This document shows positions 1-11,630 of a stretch of 64,000 nucleotides of DNA, in pieces. Position numbers and translations under genes: made by a program. Source of the DNA: Epiperipatus broadwayi. Its lineage: Eukaryota; Onychophora; Udeonychophora; Euonychophora; Peripatidae. The first letter of the stretch is position 1; each line of letters opens with the position of its first letter. The DNA is taken from NCBI GenBank assembly GCA_028023455.1, contig JAQFVV010012435.1:2606001-2670000 (forward strand), read 5' to 3'. The notes below the pieces were generated by a model, which ran no database searches, was not told where the DNA came from, and was given only the letters and a program-made list of their open reading frames with translations.

Positions 1-2234
1 TGCCCAATTCTAACATTTGAAGTTATGAATTGTTTAATTCCCTTACTGAGACTCTAATGTGTGCATTGTGAAGTGCTGCATAGTGATATGAAATATCTGG
101 AGGGTTTTTGCAAGATAGTATAAAAGTTTCTATGACAGGATTAGGGTTATAATCAGATGCATGTGTTGATGTGGGGGATGACAGAGAGTTACTTCAACTT
201 ATAAGCGGGCCGATCAGTGGTCAGAGTTTATGGAAGGTAATAAAATTAGACATAGTCAAGCTGTGGCAACATACTAGACTATCAAAATGTATACAGTCGC
301 TAGAGTGGTAACATGATGATCAGAATTACAGGGGGATAGTGGTGAATATTTAGTAGGCATAGAAACAAAACTATGGTTTTATATTTCAACCAATTATTTA
401 GACTGGTTAGAAAATTTGGATACATTATCTTTACATAGGAAATACAAGATATTATGGCTTGTTGGAATAGCTAAATGTATAATTGTTGTTATAAAGGGGG
501 GCCAAGAAATTGAGTAGGCTGTTGGGTAAAGTTATAAAGATCACTTTATATTTATGTCTAAATGCAGATTCCGTGCATAAGCACATTAGTATTTAATTGA
601 AATATGGGTCAAAACTAATTAAGTTTTAAGGAAATTTAAATAATCTGAAAGTATATATGAATTTTTTATTATTATTATTATTATTATTATCATTATCATC
701 ATCATTATTATTATTACTACTACTACTATTAGTTAAAGTAAATTTCATATAAAAGAAAGTAAATTTTTATTTTACCACCAGTATAATATTTGAGATTGTA
801 GTAATACTATATATATGTGTGTGTGTGTGTGTGTTTCTTTCTTGTTTAAGTATAATAAATATTTGTTATTGTTATAAATTTATATGTGTCTTGTGTTTAA
901 TATTGCAATGTCTAGAACCTATATCCAGTATTTATATCTAGAACCTGTCTAGAACTTACCGCCTTATAAAAGGGCGTATTCTATATACTGCCATAACCAA
1001 TTTTATAATAACACCAGATGACATTTAAATTTATGAATTGTCTTATGTTGATTGATTTCCATGGTTTACTTCCATAGTTTACTTCCACGATTGATTTCCA
1101 TAACTCACCTTTGTAAAATATTAACCAAGAAAGTTTTTTTTTAAATAGGGGGGAATGATCATTTCGTGGGGATAAAAAATATACCCGACTCATAAAATGT
1201 AATCGATTTAAAAGTACTAGGTAAATGTGGCAAACAGATGATACGAAATAAAATAAAATGAGAAAAAATAGTCAATTTAGATATGTTAAATTTAATTATT
1301 TGGTTCATTGCAATGTTATGAATATTAGGGATAGACATAAAATCCCTTTTCTGCTTTTGCTATTTAATATGATTCTCACTGGCAGATCAAGACCATGAGA
1401 AATTGGAGTACTTAGATTGTTAAATTTAAGAGCTAGCTTGAAAATCAAGTAGTGTAAGTATTAAAATCGGGAAATACTGTTATAATAATGATAATGAATC
1501 TATAGTTAGTTGGAAGGCATATATGTGTGTTTAATAAAATACGATTAAGAGTGTCAGTTAAGAAGATATAAAGGGAGAACATAACATAGACATTTAGTGT
1601 TATATAATTGTGACTATTAAAAGTGATAGATGCTTGGAACAAAAAAAATCATAGTTGGGTTATATGGAAAGGATTTATAACCTTTCTTTTATTCTATTTC
1701 AAACTAAATAATAATCTTATATTATATATTATAAACATAAGTTGCGAGTTCTCCACGTAGATTACTAATTTATTTCTAGACATTTATGTATTAGAAATAT
1801 ACACAACATTCTTGTAGTTACCACTCGAGATCATATATCTATATAAAGTTGTAGAAGAAAGTTGTCTATATTATTTAGTTAGCAGTAATAATTTATCATG
1901 AGAGGATTTACATAATTGTTATTAAGTTTAAATTAAGACTATAATAAATTGGATTGGATGTATCAAAATTATATATTTTTTTGAGGCAATTTGATTACTT
2001 TCTTCATTATATCCTATAGTAATAAGCATGGATGATGATCTCTGGTGGGCATTACGATTTCATAATTACAATTTGGCACCCGGGTATATATAATCTTATA
2101 TTACTATCATTAGGTAAATACCCTAGCATTCCTTGTTCGGTTCTAGAGTTATTTTCAATCGGCTATCTACTTGCACTAAAGTTGAGGTTAGAATACATAT
2201 CATTAAAAACCAGACAACACTTAAACAATCCCAA
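1..2234. other. AT-rich intergenic stretch, no gene seen
   Basis: No coding region is supported. Open frames here are short, lack motifs and look like chance. The stretch holds an ATT/ATC/ACT microsatellite near 664-729 and a short TG run near 815-832. The right end leads directly into the 149-bp tandem repeat, and the partly open frame at 2032-2286 runs into its first unit, so it is not a gene. Confidence 0.5.
664..729. repeat. ATT/ATC/ACT trinucleotide microsatellite
   Basis: A run of ATT units passes through ATC and back to ATT and then ACT. Interruptions show it has been accumulating mutations. Confidence 0.8.
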
Positions 2235-2681
2235 TATCAATAACAATCAACCATTTCAAACTGTTGTCAAAGCAACCTCCTTTTAACAATAAAGAGTACA
2301 TCTTATGAATCAATGATAACTTTCTTTATTGATTTTATTAATCAGATTATAATATTGTTAGTGTAAATACAATAATCTACTTTTATCAATAACAATCAAC
2401 CATTTCAAACTGTTGTCAAGGCAACCTCCTTTTAACAATAAAGAGTATATTTTATGAATCAATGATAACTTTCTTTATTGATTTTATTAATCAGATTATA
2501 ATATTGTTAGTGTAAATACAATAATCTACTTTTATCAATAACAATCAACCATTTCAAACTGTTGTCAAGGCAACCTCCTTTTAACAATAAAGAGTACATC
2601 TTATGAATCAATGATAACTTTCTTTATTGATTTTATTAATCAGATTATAATATTGTTAGTGTAAATACAATAATCTACTTT
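2235..2681. repeat. 149-bp tandem repeat, three units
   Basis: Three head-to-tail units start at 2235, 2384 and 2533, each beginning with TATCAATAACAATCAACC. They differ at only a few positions (for example TCAAAGCAAC in unit 1 versus TCAAGGCAAC in units 2 and 3), so the duplication is recent. Each unit contains a short inverted pair (TGATAACTTTC/GAATCAATG region), but no coding potential or promoter was seen. Confidence 0.95.
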
Positions 2682-3859
2682 TATACAATATCTTTCTATA
2701 AATATGTTTATGTCTATATTTTCTTAAGATTTCTCACATAAAGTCTACATTATAAGAAGGTTGTATTTCTCTGCAAATTTTAGTCTGTAGTATTACTTAT
2801 TTTTGATAACCTGATCAGTTGGCTTATTGTTAAAAATAATGTGTTACTATTGTAGCCAGATATTACAATATCAAACTCATGAGCAAACTATTATTTGATT
2901 AATCAATAGAAACTAGAAATATGATAATGCTACTCTATTTATATCCCTAGACTACTTTATGGATTTAGTAAAAACTTCCATCTATTATCTATTATTTAAG
3001 TTTGCAATAGCTAGCTGCAGTGAAGTAAAACAACGGAGCATAGTGTGAATTGGTTCATATGGCATTTTTTGGGGTATTAATCTCACTATTACTCCATTTT
3101 CAGCAACTATTTTGCAATTTTTCAAATATAAATAACTTTGATAGAAAACTTTTTCAATAAATCAAATCTATAAAGTTTTAAGCATTTATTTATTTAATAA
3201 CATTTACAAAAATAGAAAAAAAAATAGTTTTTTGAAAAACTGTTTTATAGATTTATAAATTAGTTGGAAAAACTTTTTTTTTCAACATTTTTTTTAACCT
3301 TCTATTTTAAGAGATTGCAAAGACATATCCTTCACATAAGTAACATTTTATGTATTTATTTTCTTTTCAATAAATATGTTTGAATAATTCATTTCAAAAA
3401 AATATAACTAAGTGTAAAAAATGCCTTTGGTTAGAAGTGACAACAAATTTAATATTTTATTACAATATTGTAATCATTAAAAATATATGGCTAAACTATA
3501 AATATATTCAATTTGTAAAAACATTAACTATTTATTTTCTAAAAATACCAATTATATAAACTACTCAATTTTAGATTCTGGTAATTGATTAGACTAGTAA
3601 TAAAATAATTAAAAATCTTCTTATTTTTAAAGCAATAATTATACTAAAAGCACACGTTTGTCATTAGCAAATTAAATTCTTATATTAATTACAGTATATG
3701 ACCCTTTATCACTTTCCAATGCAAAAATAAATGCAATAAAAAAAGAGATTTTTTTTAAAAAAAAGTTTCGTAGAATAATTCTACAGGAAGTCATGTGTTA
3801 ATTGAGCACCTGGTGGCTGACTGAGCATTTAATAATTCAGATAATTCAAACAGAGTATT
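2682..3859. other. AT-rich stretch, no gene seen
   Basis: Long homopolymer A and T runs; no open frame or recognisable repeat. A short ATT microsatellite at 3857-3877 forms the tail of the SINE that follows. Confidence 0.5.
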
Positions 3860-3968
3860 ATTATTATTATTATTATTTCATGTGTCATAGCATCGGCCGG
3901 GAAGCGAACCCGCTAACCCGGAACAACTGCTTGTAAGGCGGCTGTGCTGACCTCTCGACCACCAATCA
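3860..3968 (-). mobile_element. tRNA-derived SINE
   Basis: Read on the minus strand it starts with a tRNA-like head: an A-box-like GGTCGAGAGGTCAGCAC, an anticodon-arm-like CCTTACAAGCAG, and a perfect B-box-type GGGTTCGCTTCCCGG. A short tail containing GACACATGAAA runs into AAT repeats. The same head and tail occur at 25.5 and 59.4 kb, and the same tail follows the tRNA-Gly-like copy at 58.3 kb. The head is longer than a normal type I tRNA between anticodon arm and T arm, as in tRNAs with a long variable arm. I saw no clear target duplication. Confidence 0.75.
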
Positions 3969-4369
3969 ACTGAGAAGCAATTCTAAAACTTTCAGTTCTG
4001 AATGTCACTCTATCACCAGCCAGGATATTTAATTTTAAATAAAAATAATAAAACATTTTTTTAGGATTTAACAAAAGCAATAGTTAATGTTACTTTATAA
4101 GATCAACCGGTTACATAATATATATTTAATGTGATCATAGATTTAAATATAACAAGGTTTTTAAATCATAATAAATCTTACAATAGTCACATCCAATATA
4201 AATTTAGCTCTAAGAATCAAAGGTACATTTCATTACCTTACTTTGGGCTAGTATAATGGATTAGTTAAAGATAATAATGATTCTGTCAAATTTGTATTGT
4301 TCAAGTTAATATGAAAATGTAAAATAAAACTGGTAAGAAAGTCTTAAAAGCACAGAGCCAGAATTCAGC

Positions 4370-4690
4370 AGATTGCTGTCAGAATCATTTTACCTTTGCA
4401 TATTAATGTGAGCAGCTGAAGTTTGGTAAAATTTCATAATTGTACAAAAAGTGTACATACTATTCAGAATTGGATAATAATGATATAAAAGCATCAAAAT
4501 GTCACATGATCACCATTTCCTATGATTATACAAGTTGTTATTAGCAATGTTCTCAGATTCAAAACTCCTCACTGATGAAGGCATAAAGCTAGAAACTAGT
4601 TTGGGTATATTGGATGAGTAAATACTAGATGGGAATTTTATGCTTAAATCTTTCTGCATTCATTGATTACTAAGGCTTGCGTTGGACCGT
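4370..4690 (+). mobile_element. Hammerhead-bearing repeat, family B, single copy
   Basis: The part from about 4565 to 4690 aligns by eye with the arm and core at 44.70-44.80 kb: the hammerhead core, then ATTGGATGAGTA, ACTAGATGGG and GATTTTATGC in the same order. Upstream, a TCACATGATCACCATTTC block near 4501 recurs at 44.39 kb. A third, more decayed copy lies at 59.93-60.05 kb. No ORF. Probably a non-autonomous element or a fragment of a PLE terminal repeat; the left boundary is a guess. Confidence 0.5.
4567..4606 (+). ncRNA. Hammerhead ribozyme candidate HHR-1
   Basis: CTGATGA is at 4572-4578 and GAAA at 4592-4595. Stem II is GGC/GCT (G-U, G-C, C-G) around ATAAA, with an A-A mismatch next to the core. 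Stem III is the palindrome A-CTAG-T (4595-4600). The cleavage triplet is GTT with scission expected after 4601. Stem I begins CTCA (4568-4571) against TGGG (4602-4605). All invariant core residues are present. Weak stem II makes strong activity uncertain. Confidence 0.6.
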
Positions 4691-5799
4691 ATGGAGAGAT
4701 TGCTTCTACTAATAACAATGATTAGAAAGTGTAGAAAAAAAATAAATTTGTATATTTTAAAACACAGTAAGAAAAATGATGTCCCATTCAGTTGGAATAT
4801 AAAGAGATATTTTATCATATAACTGCCACTCTCTCTCTCTCTTAAACATTATTATAAGTAATACTTGAGTTTAACCCTAAATATTAAAAGTATGAATGAA
4901 TCTTCACTTGTTAATCATGCATTAAGTAATAATTTAGAAATGTTCAATTTAGGTAGGAAAACTTTCAAGACTAGCATAAAACTGTAATATATTAAAATGT
5001 ACTTAAACTATATCCATGAGTCTTTTCTCTATCTATGAATGGTGTAGTGCATGAAAATAATCGAGGGTACAAAACTAAATTTAGTTATTAAAATATATGG
5101 CTATTATATATTTTTATTTATTATCATTAAAATAATATTTTGAGATTTTATTATCATGGAGTATATATTTTAAAATGGTAGTTTTCTATTCTATCATGTC
5201 AGCCACTTGATATTTATATGCAAAAGCACATAAATATGCCATTTACACGGCTACCACCTTCTAGGCCAGTATATCTATACAAAAGCACAGAAAGAGGCCA
5301 GCACAAAATGGTATTAATTTCTATGCTATAAAGCACAGAAAAGATGCCATTTGGGCCTGCCTTAGTGTCATGCACTTTATCCCAATGCTCAAAGTTCAAT
5401 GTTTGCTACAGTATCATGTGAGGGTGTCTGGACCTCAGCCTGCCACAACTCTCCAAATATGCATGTCAAAGATATTAGCTTACAAGTCATTTGACCTACC
5501 ATTACCTCCTAACAATAGTGTGCCCATTTCCACACTTCCCAACTCAATGTGGAACCTTTAAAGAAATTCAGAATGGGTAGGTCCAAGCAAAATTTTGACA
5601 AGCTCATGTGAAAAGTCACATTTTCATGAGAACATGTCCATGACAAATAAAATGGATGATAGGTTGAAACCAGGCCATGAAATCAGGCCATCTGCTGTCC
5701 ACAGAAGCTGGTATGGATGGGAAATTAAATCTTGCAGATGTGAAAGACATACTCCTTTGGCCTACATTTCAGGTCTAAAATGAAACTTTTTGGGGCTAC
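4691..5799. other. Intergenic stretch, possibly LINE 5' remnants at its right end
   Basis: From 4691 to about 5200 only AT-rich sequence is seen. From about 5214 to 5799 the composition becomes less AT-rich and short open frames appear on both strands, with two partial internal repeats (AAAGCACAGAAA at about 5282 and 5331). This could be the decayed 5' part of the LINE that follows, but no endonuclease motif could be assigned. Confidence 0.3.
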
Positions 5800-5924
5800 T
5801 TGGAGTTAAAGCAGGGATTTTACATTTTTAGTAGCGTAAAATTGTTCTTGACTAAATTACAGAAATTGATGAAGGAAATCAGAATGAATTACATGAAGCC
5901 TTTGGATAAAAAAAAAGGAGGGGG

Positions 5925-6506
5925 ATGTATGACTGTGAAAATTCTCATAGTTCTATCCAGAGACCAAAAGAAATTGTCCAACTTCCAGCTGAAGAAGCTT
6001 GGTTCACATATATCAATATTCTCCAATCCATTTTCAACCACCATGCCAGAAAAATTAAAGGCCCAAATAGCCTACTCAGAGACCTCACAGACATTGAAAA
6101 TCAACTACAAATGGTGCAACAGAATCCTCCCAATATAGAAGTCATCTTATCACTTAAAAACCTTTACCGTATTAAACAAAAATCACTTGCAGAATATATA
6201 TCCATCAGGAGGTCTAAATTCTTCTTGTCCCAACAACATTGTTGGACAAGAGGGTACCTCAGATGGGTTCTAGGGACAAATAGACAACAAGTTACCCCAT
6301 CATCAATTACCAGTAACAGCAACACACTTGTAGGTTATCCTATGAATTACTCATCAGTCAGCATCATCAACAACTTATGCAAGCAGATAGCCCTCCTTCT
6401 GAACCAGACTGGATGGAAGCCAGGAATCCAGGTGAGCATGGCGTTACAGAATCTCTACTTAAAAGAAAACTTATGTCTCTCCCAGATATCATTCATCCAG
6501 GTCTAG
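5925..6506 (+). pseudogene. LINE ORF2 fragment, region before reverse transcriptase
   Basis: About 190 codons open. It contains the basic helical region that links endonuclease to RT in LINEs (residues such as SIRRSKFFLSQQHCW and TRGYLRWVLG near the middle). The last third of this frame is already out of register with the RT, which continues from about 6377 in another frame, so a frameshift lies near 6380-6440. The upstream frame at 5800-6138 overlaps it and is not the coding one beyond about 5930. Confidence 0.6.
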
Positions 6507-6913
6507 ATGGCATCCCTAAGTTTCTTCTAAATCACCTAAGTCAGTTTACGATTCCCATCATGGTCAAAATGATTGAACACTTAGCTTCTGGGTACAGAAA
6601 TATAGCTGATCTGTATCTGGTGGCACTAGTGCCTTTTTTGAAAAAACAAAAACCACTCACTGATCTAACAAGTATTCGACCAATCTCCATGACCCCATTG
6701 CTGAGCAAGATAATAGAGTCAGTCATCAAGGATCAAATTCAACCTATAGTCCTTAAACACATTTCTCCTAATCAATATGGGAAAAAAGGCTCCTCCATCT
6801 CACATGCTATGGCTAATGTTATGGCTCTCATAGATTATATCAGAATACAAAAAAATCTAAATCCATTGCTGTCCAGCTGGATATCACTGCGGCTTTTGAT
6901 TCAGTGCACATAG
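6377..6913 (+). pseudogene. LINE reverse transcriptase, fingers and first palm motifs
   Basis: Carries the ordered RT blocks: HPGLDGIPKFLL (equivalent of GPDGIP), YLVALVPFLKKQ (the VPI-KG block) and SIRPISMTPLLSKIIESVI (the RPISL block), then NQYGKKGSSISHAM (the QFGF-type block). The frame is lost just after 6880, where the next frame picks up the first catalytic-Asp block around DITAAFDSVHID, so a shift of frame splits the palm. Confidence 0.8.
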
Positions 6914-7626
6914 ACATCCTGCTGAATCTGCTGGCTGAGTATGATGTTCCAGTCACCATTATACAAATAATAAGTAATCTATTGAGCAACAGAGAAATCT
7001 TTGTCTCACTGGACAGCAAGCTCACACCAGGCTTCAAACCTTTTAAATCTCTCCCTCAACATTCCCCCCTCAGTGCTTTATGCTTCACAGCATACATAAA
7101 TCCTCTACTGATGGATATTAAAAAAAATCTACCAGGCATATTTGTTCCATCCATCAATAAACACCTCAACTCATTTGCCTACATAGATGGCATCATGATT
7201 GTTCTACCTACCATAAAATACCTTCCCCAACTACAATCCATTTTAAATCGATATTCTACAAAATATCATTTACAAATAAATCACAACAAATCAGCTATCT
7301 GGCAGATAAAGTCAGGAAAACAAATACCATCTACCTATACTGCCAAACCACAAAGATTCTTGGGGTTTCCCATCTTCAAATCATCAATGGCAATGGCCAG
7401 AGAAATACAGGACGGTATCCTCCAAACAACAGAGCACATCACCACATCTCTCTCTAGAGGCTATCTCTCACTATATGGAAAGGTAGCACTCCTAAATATG
7501 ACAATATTACCAGAAATTACATATTACCTGCCCTTCATCAAACTAACCAAACAGTTTCAGAACAAGATTAATCGCCTATGCACCAAACTCTTCTGGAGAG
7601 GGAAGACTGTGGCCATCAGCCTCTGA
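6904..7626 (+). pseudogene. LINE reverse transcriptase, palm and thumb, catalytic motif changed
   Basis: Continues from the AAFDSVHID block into FKSLPQHSPLSALCFTAYI (the PQGSPLSP-LF block, with Gly changed to His). The catalytic site reads FAYIDG at about 7173-7190, where FAYADD is expected, so the second catalytic Asp is Gly. It then has RFLGFPIFK (the Y/FLGV block) and SLYGKVALLNMTILPEITY, a thumb sequence typical of L1/Tx1-like elements. It ends at a stop at 7624. Inactive. Confidence 0.85.
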
Positions 7627-7788
7627 CAAATCCAGCTGCCTCAGAGGTTCAATGGCTTGTCTTTCCACTCTATTCAAGCAGCCATCCTCCAAAAAAAAAA
7701 CAATATGCTACATAATTTGATACATTCATTTGGCTATAACAACATCACCGAAAAGATTTCCCCAACAGATTGACCCCCACCAGAGAAA

Positions 7789-8482
7789 ATGTCATGGATA
7801 TCATCCCTTATCAATCTTCTAAGTCAATACAAATCAATCATGGACACCAATCTTAACATTAAAATCACCTTGTGGGATGCGTATCACATAATAAACCCAC
7901 ATCCACAACTGCCCAAAAGTAGCCTCAACCTCACAAACCAAAAATTAATTACCCACTTTAAAAGATGGTGTCTGGAGCCCAAGTATCTGGACTTCATCAT
8001 CAAAGTTAATCTTAGCGCGCTTCCCACAAATTGGTTCCTATTTTACTGAAGAGGTAACTCCAACATTGATCCAGCCTGCAGTTTATGTTCTCATGAAGAG
8101 GAAACCATTGAACACTTCATATATCACTGTCCAAACCTTAAAACTGTCAGAGATATAGTCTTCACGAACTCCAATATCAGACCGGACCTAATTCTCTTGC
8201 CCATAAAAGCAATCCACACCGGAACATTTGCTATCATTAGACTATCCAAACATTTGCTATCATTAGACTATCCATTGTCATTCTCTATGCAATCTGGGTA
8301 GTACATTGCAAGTTGATAAAGGAACTGCCCCGCCTGGACCCAGATCTATTGTTCTGCGAAACAATAAAGAAAATCAGGAAAAGAGATGAGCTCATCTCTC
8401 CCAAAAAATCCTTTGAGGACACCTGGAACCTATTCACCCTCCCTACTAATAACAACAGAACAACAAACATGCTGGCCTACTA
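7789..8482 (+). pseudogene. LINE C-terminus with zinc knuckle
   Basis: Opens with MSWISSLINLLSQ and runs to a TGA at 8047-8049. The same frame then continues open with GNSNIDPACSLCSHEEETIE followed by HFIYHCP, a Cys-x2-Cys-x7/8-His-x4-Cys knuckle at about 8076-8140 as found at the C-terminus of many LINE ORF2 proteins. The TGA sits where an Arg/Trp codon is expected before RG, so it looks like one nonsense change. A 26-bp duplication near 8226-8277 disrupts the final residues. Confidence 0.7.
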
Positions 8483-8560
8483 AACCACTGATAAGAACTC
8501 TCAGAACTTAGCATAACCTCATTTAACTTTGTATATATTCTTTTTAATTTGTACACAAAG

Positions 8561-9890
8561 TAATTAATAAATATATTTTTGAAACAAGAATACATTTATT
8601 AATTAATCTTTAAACAACAAAAGAGTAAAAAAAAAGCTGATTGAGTTGGAAATTATTAATCGTTCTTAATAGGTGTACCATTAATATCCATACACATTAT
8701 CTTTCAAAGATAGCTATTGTAAGAAATCAATAAATAAATTAATAAATAATTATTTTTTCTTTTCAAAAATGACCTGAAAAAGTAAAAGACAGTTCAGTAA
8801 TTAATGTATTATCAGCATTTTTTGCCACCACGATATAGTTGTAAAGTTTGCGGGGAGAGGGGAGGGAGGCTTTGCCACACAAGGAATTCTACTATAATAG
8901 AATATTTGCAATAATATATGTTTACGTAAAATTGTTCCAGTAAATGTTATTAAGGAAATTAATGAATTATGTTAACCCGTATGATTATTATTCTTTCACA
9001 AAGAACGGGGTGAGCCCAGTAATGTTATACATGTGTTTTTGCTTAGCATCCACACCATCAAGTGGTTGACATGATAGAATAGAATAATGAATTCAACAAA
9101 TAAGTAAAGAATATATATATATATATATATATAAATTGTTTATTAACAATGTATAAAAAAGGTATATATATATATCAAAACTCAGAAAAGAAGTACATTT
9201 AATCCTCAATGAAAACGAGATACATTTGCATCATATATATAGGGTCAGATTTGTATATTCACATAAAAAAACCCAGAGCCCAGATAAGATACACCAAAGC
9301 CAACTGAAATGGGGTGGTGAGAACCCAAATCTGATGAAGCATCAAATCATTCACCAGTACTCTACAATTTAACACTTTATGAATGACATTTATAAGGTTA
9401 CACATAGGTCTCAATTTGTTCTAAGATCCAGCTCTGAAAAGGGAGAAACATGAGAGTCAAAAAAGAATGATTAATTAAACTAAATAGTTACAATAGACTA
9501 CTTAATATGCTAATTAACTTAAAACTAAGGTGAATTAATGCATATCATATAAAAATTGGAATTACATGGTGAGCAGAAAGAGTTGATATGAGTATATTTA
9601 AATAGGCTTATTACATAATAAAATAAATCAAAGAAAAATGACACTAATTATATAATATTAAAGATGTGGGACACCACGTTCAGACATTACGTAATGGATG
9701 AGATTAAATTATTACAGCAATCTCATCTTAATACTTTTAAATTGGGTGTGTGTATATATATATATGGTTACTAAGATTTATGCCTATCATATTTAATATG
9801 CCAAATCCTATTTTCACATTATAGTTTGCTAATACTACAAGTAAATATTCTAGCCTAAGATAGATTACTCAACACACCTTCATATAGCTG

Positions 9891-9929
<39 letters not shown>

Positions 9930-9949
9930 AACCGGACCGCATACAACCC
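8561..9949. other. AT-rich stretch with simple repeats
   Basis: No gene. Contains AT dinucleotide runs near 9110-9133, 9163-9174, 9753-9764 and 9893-9926. A less AT-rich patch at about 9236-9440 has no ORF or recognised repeat. A CTGATGA at about 9333 lacks the other hammerhead parts. Confidence 0.5.
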
Positions 9950-10235
9950 TTTTATTACATCAGTTGTAACAATTTTCTGATGAGCATGCTGTAGGAAGGA
10001 ACTATCAATTGACATTCCTAATGCAGATGTTAATGCCTCCTACAACAATATTTCCTGCTCATCAGAGGATGTAGTACCATAGGGACTGTGAACATCTAAA
10101 CATTTATATGTTTGGTTTTCCAAACAGCGCCATTAGAGTTCCGTCTTACTACAACCTGACTGGCCTGGGTCTAGTTATGTCAGACGTAGCTCAGGAAGCA
10201 TGAAATTCTCATGAACCAGTGCTGTAATTGATGAG
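9927..10235. repeat. Fold-back patch of unknown origin
   Basis: TTCTGATGAGCATGCTGTAGGA (split here as TTCTGATGAGCA and CTGTAGGA, 9975-9996) is answered by TCCTACAACA and TGCTCATCAGA (10037-10075) on the other strand, giving a fold-back about 100 bp long. Downstream are GCGCCATTAG and TTACTACAACCTGAC. The composition is richer than the surroundings. It resembles the end of a mobile element but I cannot name it. Confidence 0.4.
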
Positions 10236-10409
10236 TGATGCAATAAAATAAAACAAAATTGGATAACTGGATAACCAATTTAATTTTTAGTAACAAAAAA
10301 AAAAAATTATTAAATAACAATTAATTAGCGATTTCTAACAAAGTTCATTTCTATCTACATGATAACTCATTTTCATTTTACTTATGAAAGAGTTAGAAGC
10401 AGTTTTTTT

Positions 10410-10797
10410 TTTATCAATAGTTCATTTACAAATTCATTTATGAGAAGAAGTTTGGAAATATTCTAATTCAACAATAGTTTATTTTTGAATTCCTTTATGA
10501 GAAGAAGCTTGGAAACATTCTAATTCAACAATAGTTCATTTTTGTATTCCTTTATGAGAAGAAGCTTGGGAATTTTCTAATTCAACAATAGTTCATTTTG
10601 AATCCATTTATGAGAAGAAACTTGGAAACATCCTAATTCAACAATAGTTCATTTTTGTATTCCTTTATGAGAAGAAGCTTGGGAATTTTCTAATTCAACA
10701 ATAGTTCATTTTGAATCCATTTATGAGAAGAAACTTGGAAACATCCTAATTCAACAATAGTTCATTTTTGTATTCCTTTATGAGAAGAAGCCTGGTA
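10410..10797. repeat. 57-bp tandem repeat, about 6.5 units
   Basis: The phrase CAACAATAG recurs at 10469, 10526, 10583, 10639, 10696 and 10752, giving units of 57 or 56 bp, each with TTTATGAGAAGAA. Units at 10583-10695 and 10696-10808 form nearly identical 113-bp dimers, so a two-unit block was duplicated most recently. Non-coding. Confidence 0.95.
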
Positions 10798-11310
10798 GCA
10801 GTTAAGCATTTATGATTTATATAACATTTTGTTATTTTATGAATTATTACCGATTGGTAACATTTAAACTTAGCAATTCTTGGCTTGTGGAGTATTCATC
10901 ATTTGGTAATTAAAGCATTTATAATTTAGTCAAATATAAAAGTATATTCTTATACATAAACTCTGTTACATTATAAGAAGCTTAGAAGCAGTCAAGTATT
11001 TATGATTTATACAGCATTTCATCATTTTATGAATTATTACCGATTGGTAGACATTTGAACTCAACAATTCTTGGTTTGTAGAGCATTTATCATTTGATAA
11101 TTGAGGCATTTATAATTTAGCCAAATATAGAAGTATATTCTTACACATAAACTCTGTTACATTATAAGAAGCTTAGAAGCAGTCAAGTATTTATGATTTA
11201 TAGAGCATTTCATCATTTTATGAATTATTACCGATTGGTAGACATTTGAACTCAACAATTCTTGGTTTGTAGAGCATTTATCATTTGATAATTGAAGCAT
11301 TTATAATTTA
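10798..11310. repeat. 190-bp tandem repeat, nearly three units
   Basis: Units begin GCAGTTAAGCATTTATGATT at 10798 and GCAGTCAAGTATTTATGATT at 10988 and 11178. The third is cut off near 11305. The unit carries TTACCGATTGGTA. The array abuts the 57-bp array on its left without a gap: both share the AGAAGCTTGG/AGAAGCTTAG type sequence at the join, so one may have grown from the other. Confidence 0.95.
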
Positions 11311-11319
11311 TATAGTAAA

Positions 11320-11630
11320 TACGTTCAAATATTTTTATAAATAAATTTGCATATAACTATTTCTTAACTTCATTTTATAACGTATGATAAACGTGTTCTA
11401 ATATTTTACAAAACAAATTCTATGTAGTTATTTCATAACTCCATTTTATAACGTATGATAAACGTGTTCTAATATTTTACAAAACAAATTCTATGTAGTT
11501 ATTTCATAACTTCATTTTATAACGTATGATAAAGATGTTTTAATATTTTATAAAGCAAATTCTATGTAGTTATTTCATAACTTCACTTTATAACGTATGA
11601 TAAAGGTGTCTTAATATTTTATAACATAAT
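11320..11630. repeat. 71-bp tandem repeat, about four units
   Basis: TAACGTATGATAAA recurs at 11378, 11449, 11520 and 11591 with exact 71-bp spacing; flanking text (TAGTTATTTCATAACTTC) repeats with it. Third adjacent array of the cluster. Confidence 0.95.

Larger units (their letters stand above)
5800..8560 (+). mobile_element. L1/Tx1-like LINE, decayed ORF2
   Basis: A plus-strand chain of overlapping frames reads through the pre-RT region, the reverse transcriptase fingers and palm, the thumb and a C-terminal zinc knuckle, in the order expected for an apurinic-endonuclease LINE of the L1/Tx1 type. At least three frameshifts and a changed catalytic motif show it is dead. Sequence loses coding character after about 8480 and ends in AT-rich sequence without a clear poly(A). 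A 26-bp direct duplication (CATTTGCTATCATTAGACTA at 8226 and 8252) lies near the end. Clade assignment is from overall look, not from a tree. Confidence 0.8.

Noticed and set aside
9330-9360. CTGATGAAGC at 9.33 kb as a hammerhead
   Set aside because: No GAAA strand or stem II partner.
9974-10075. CTGATGA on both strands in a fold-back
   Set aside because: No stem II followed by GAAA at the right distance on the plus strand; on the minus strand GCAG runs directly into GAAA without a loop. Not a hammerhead as written.
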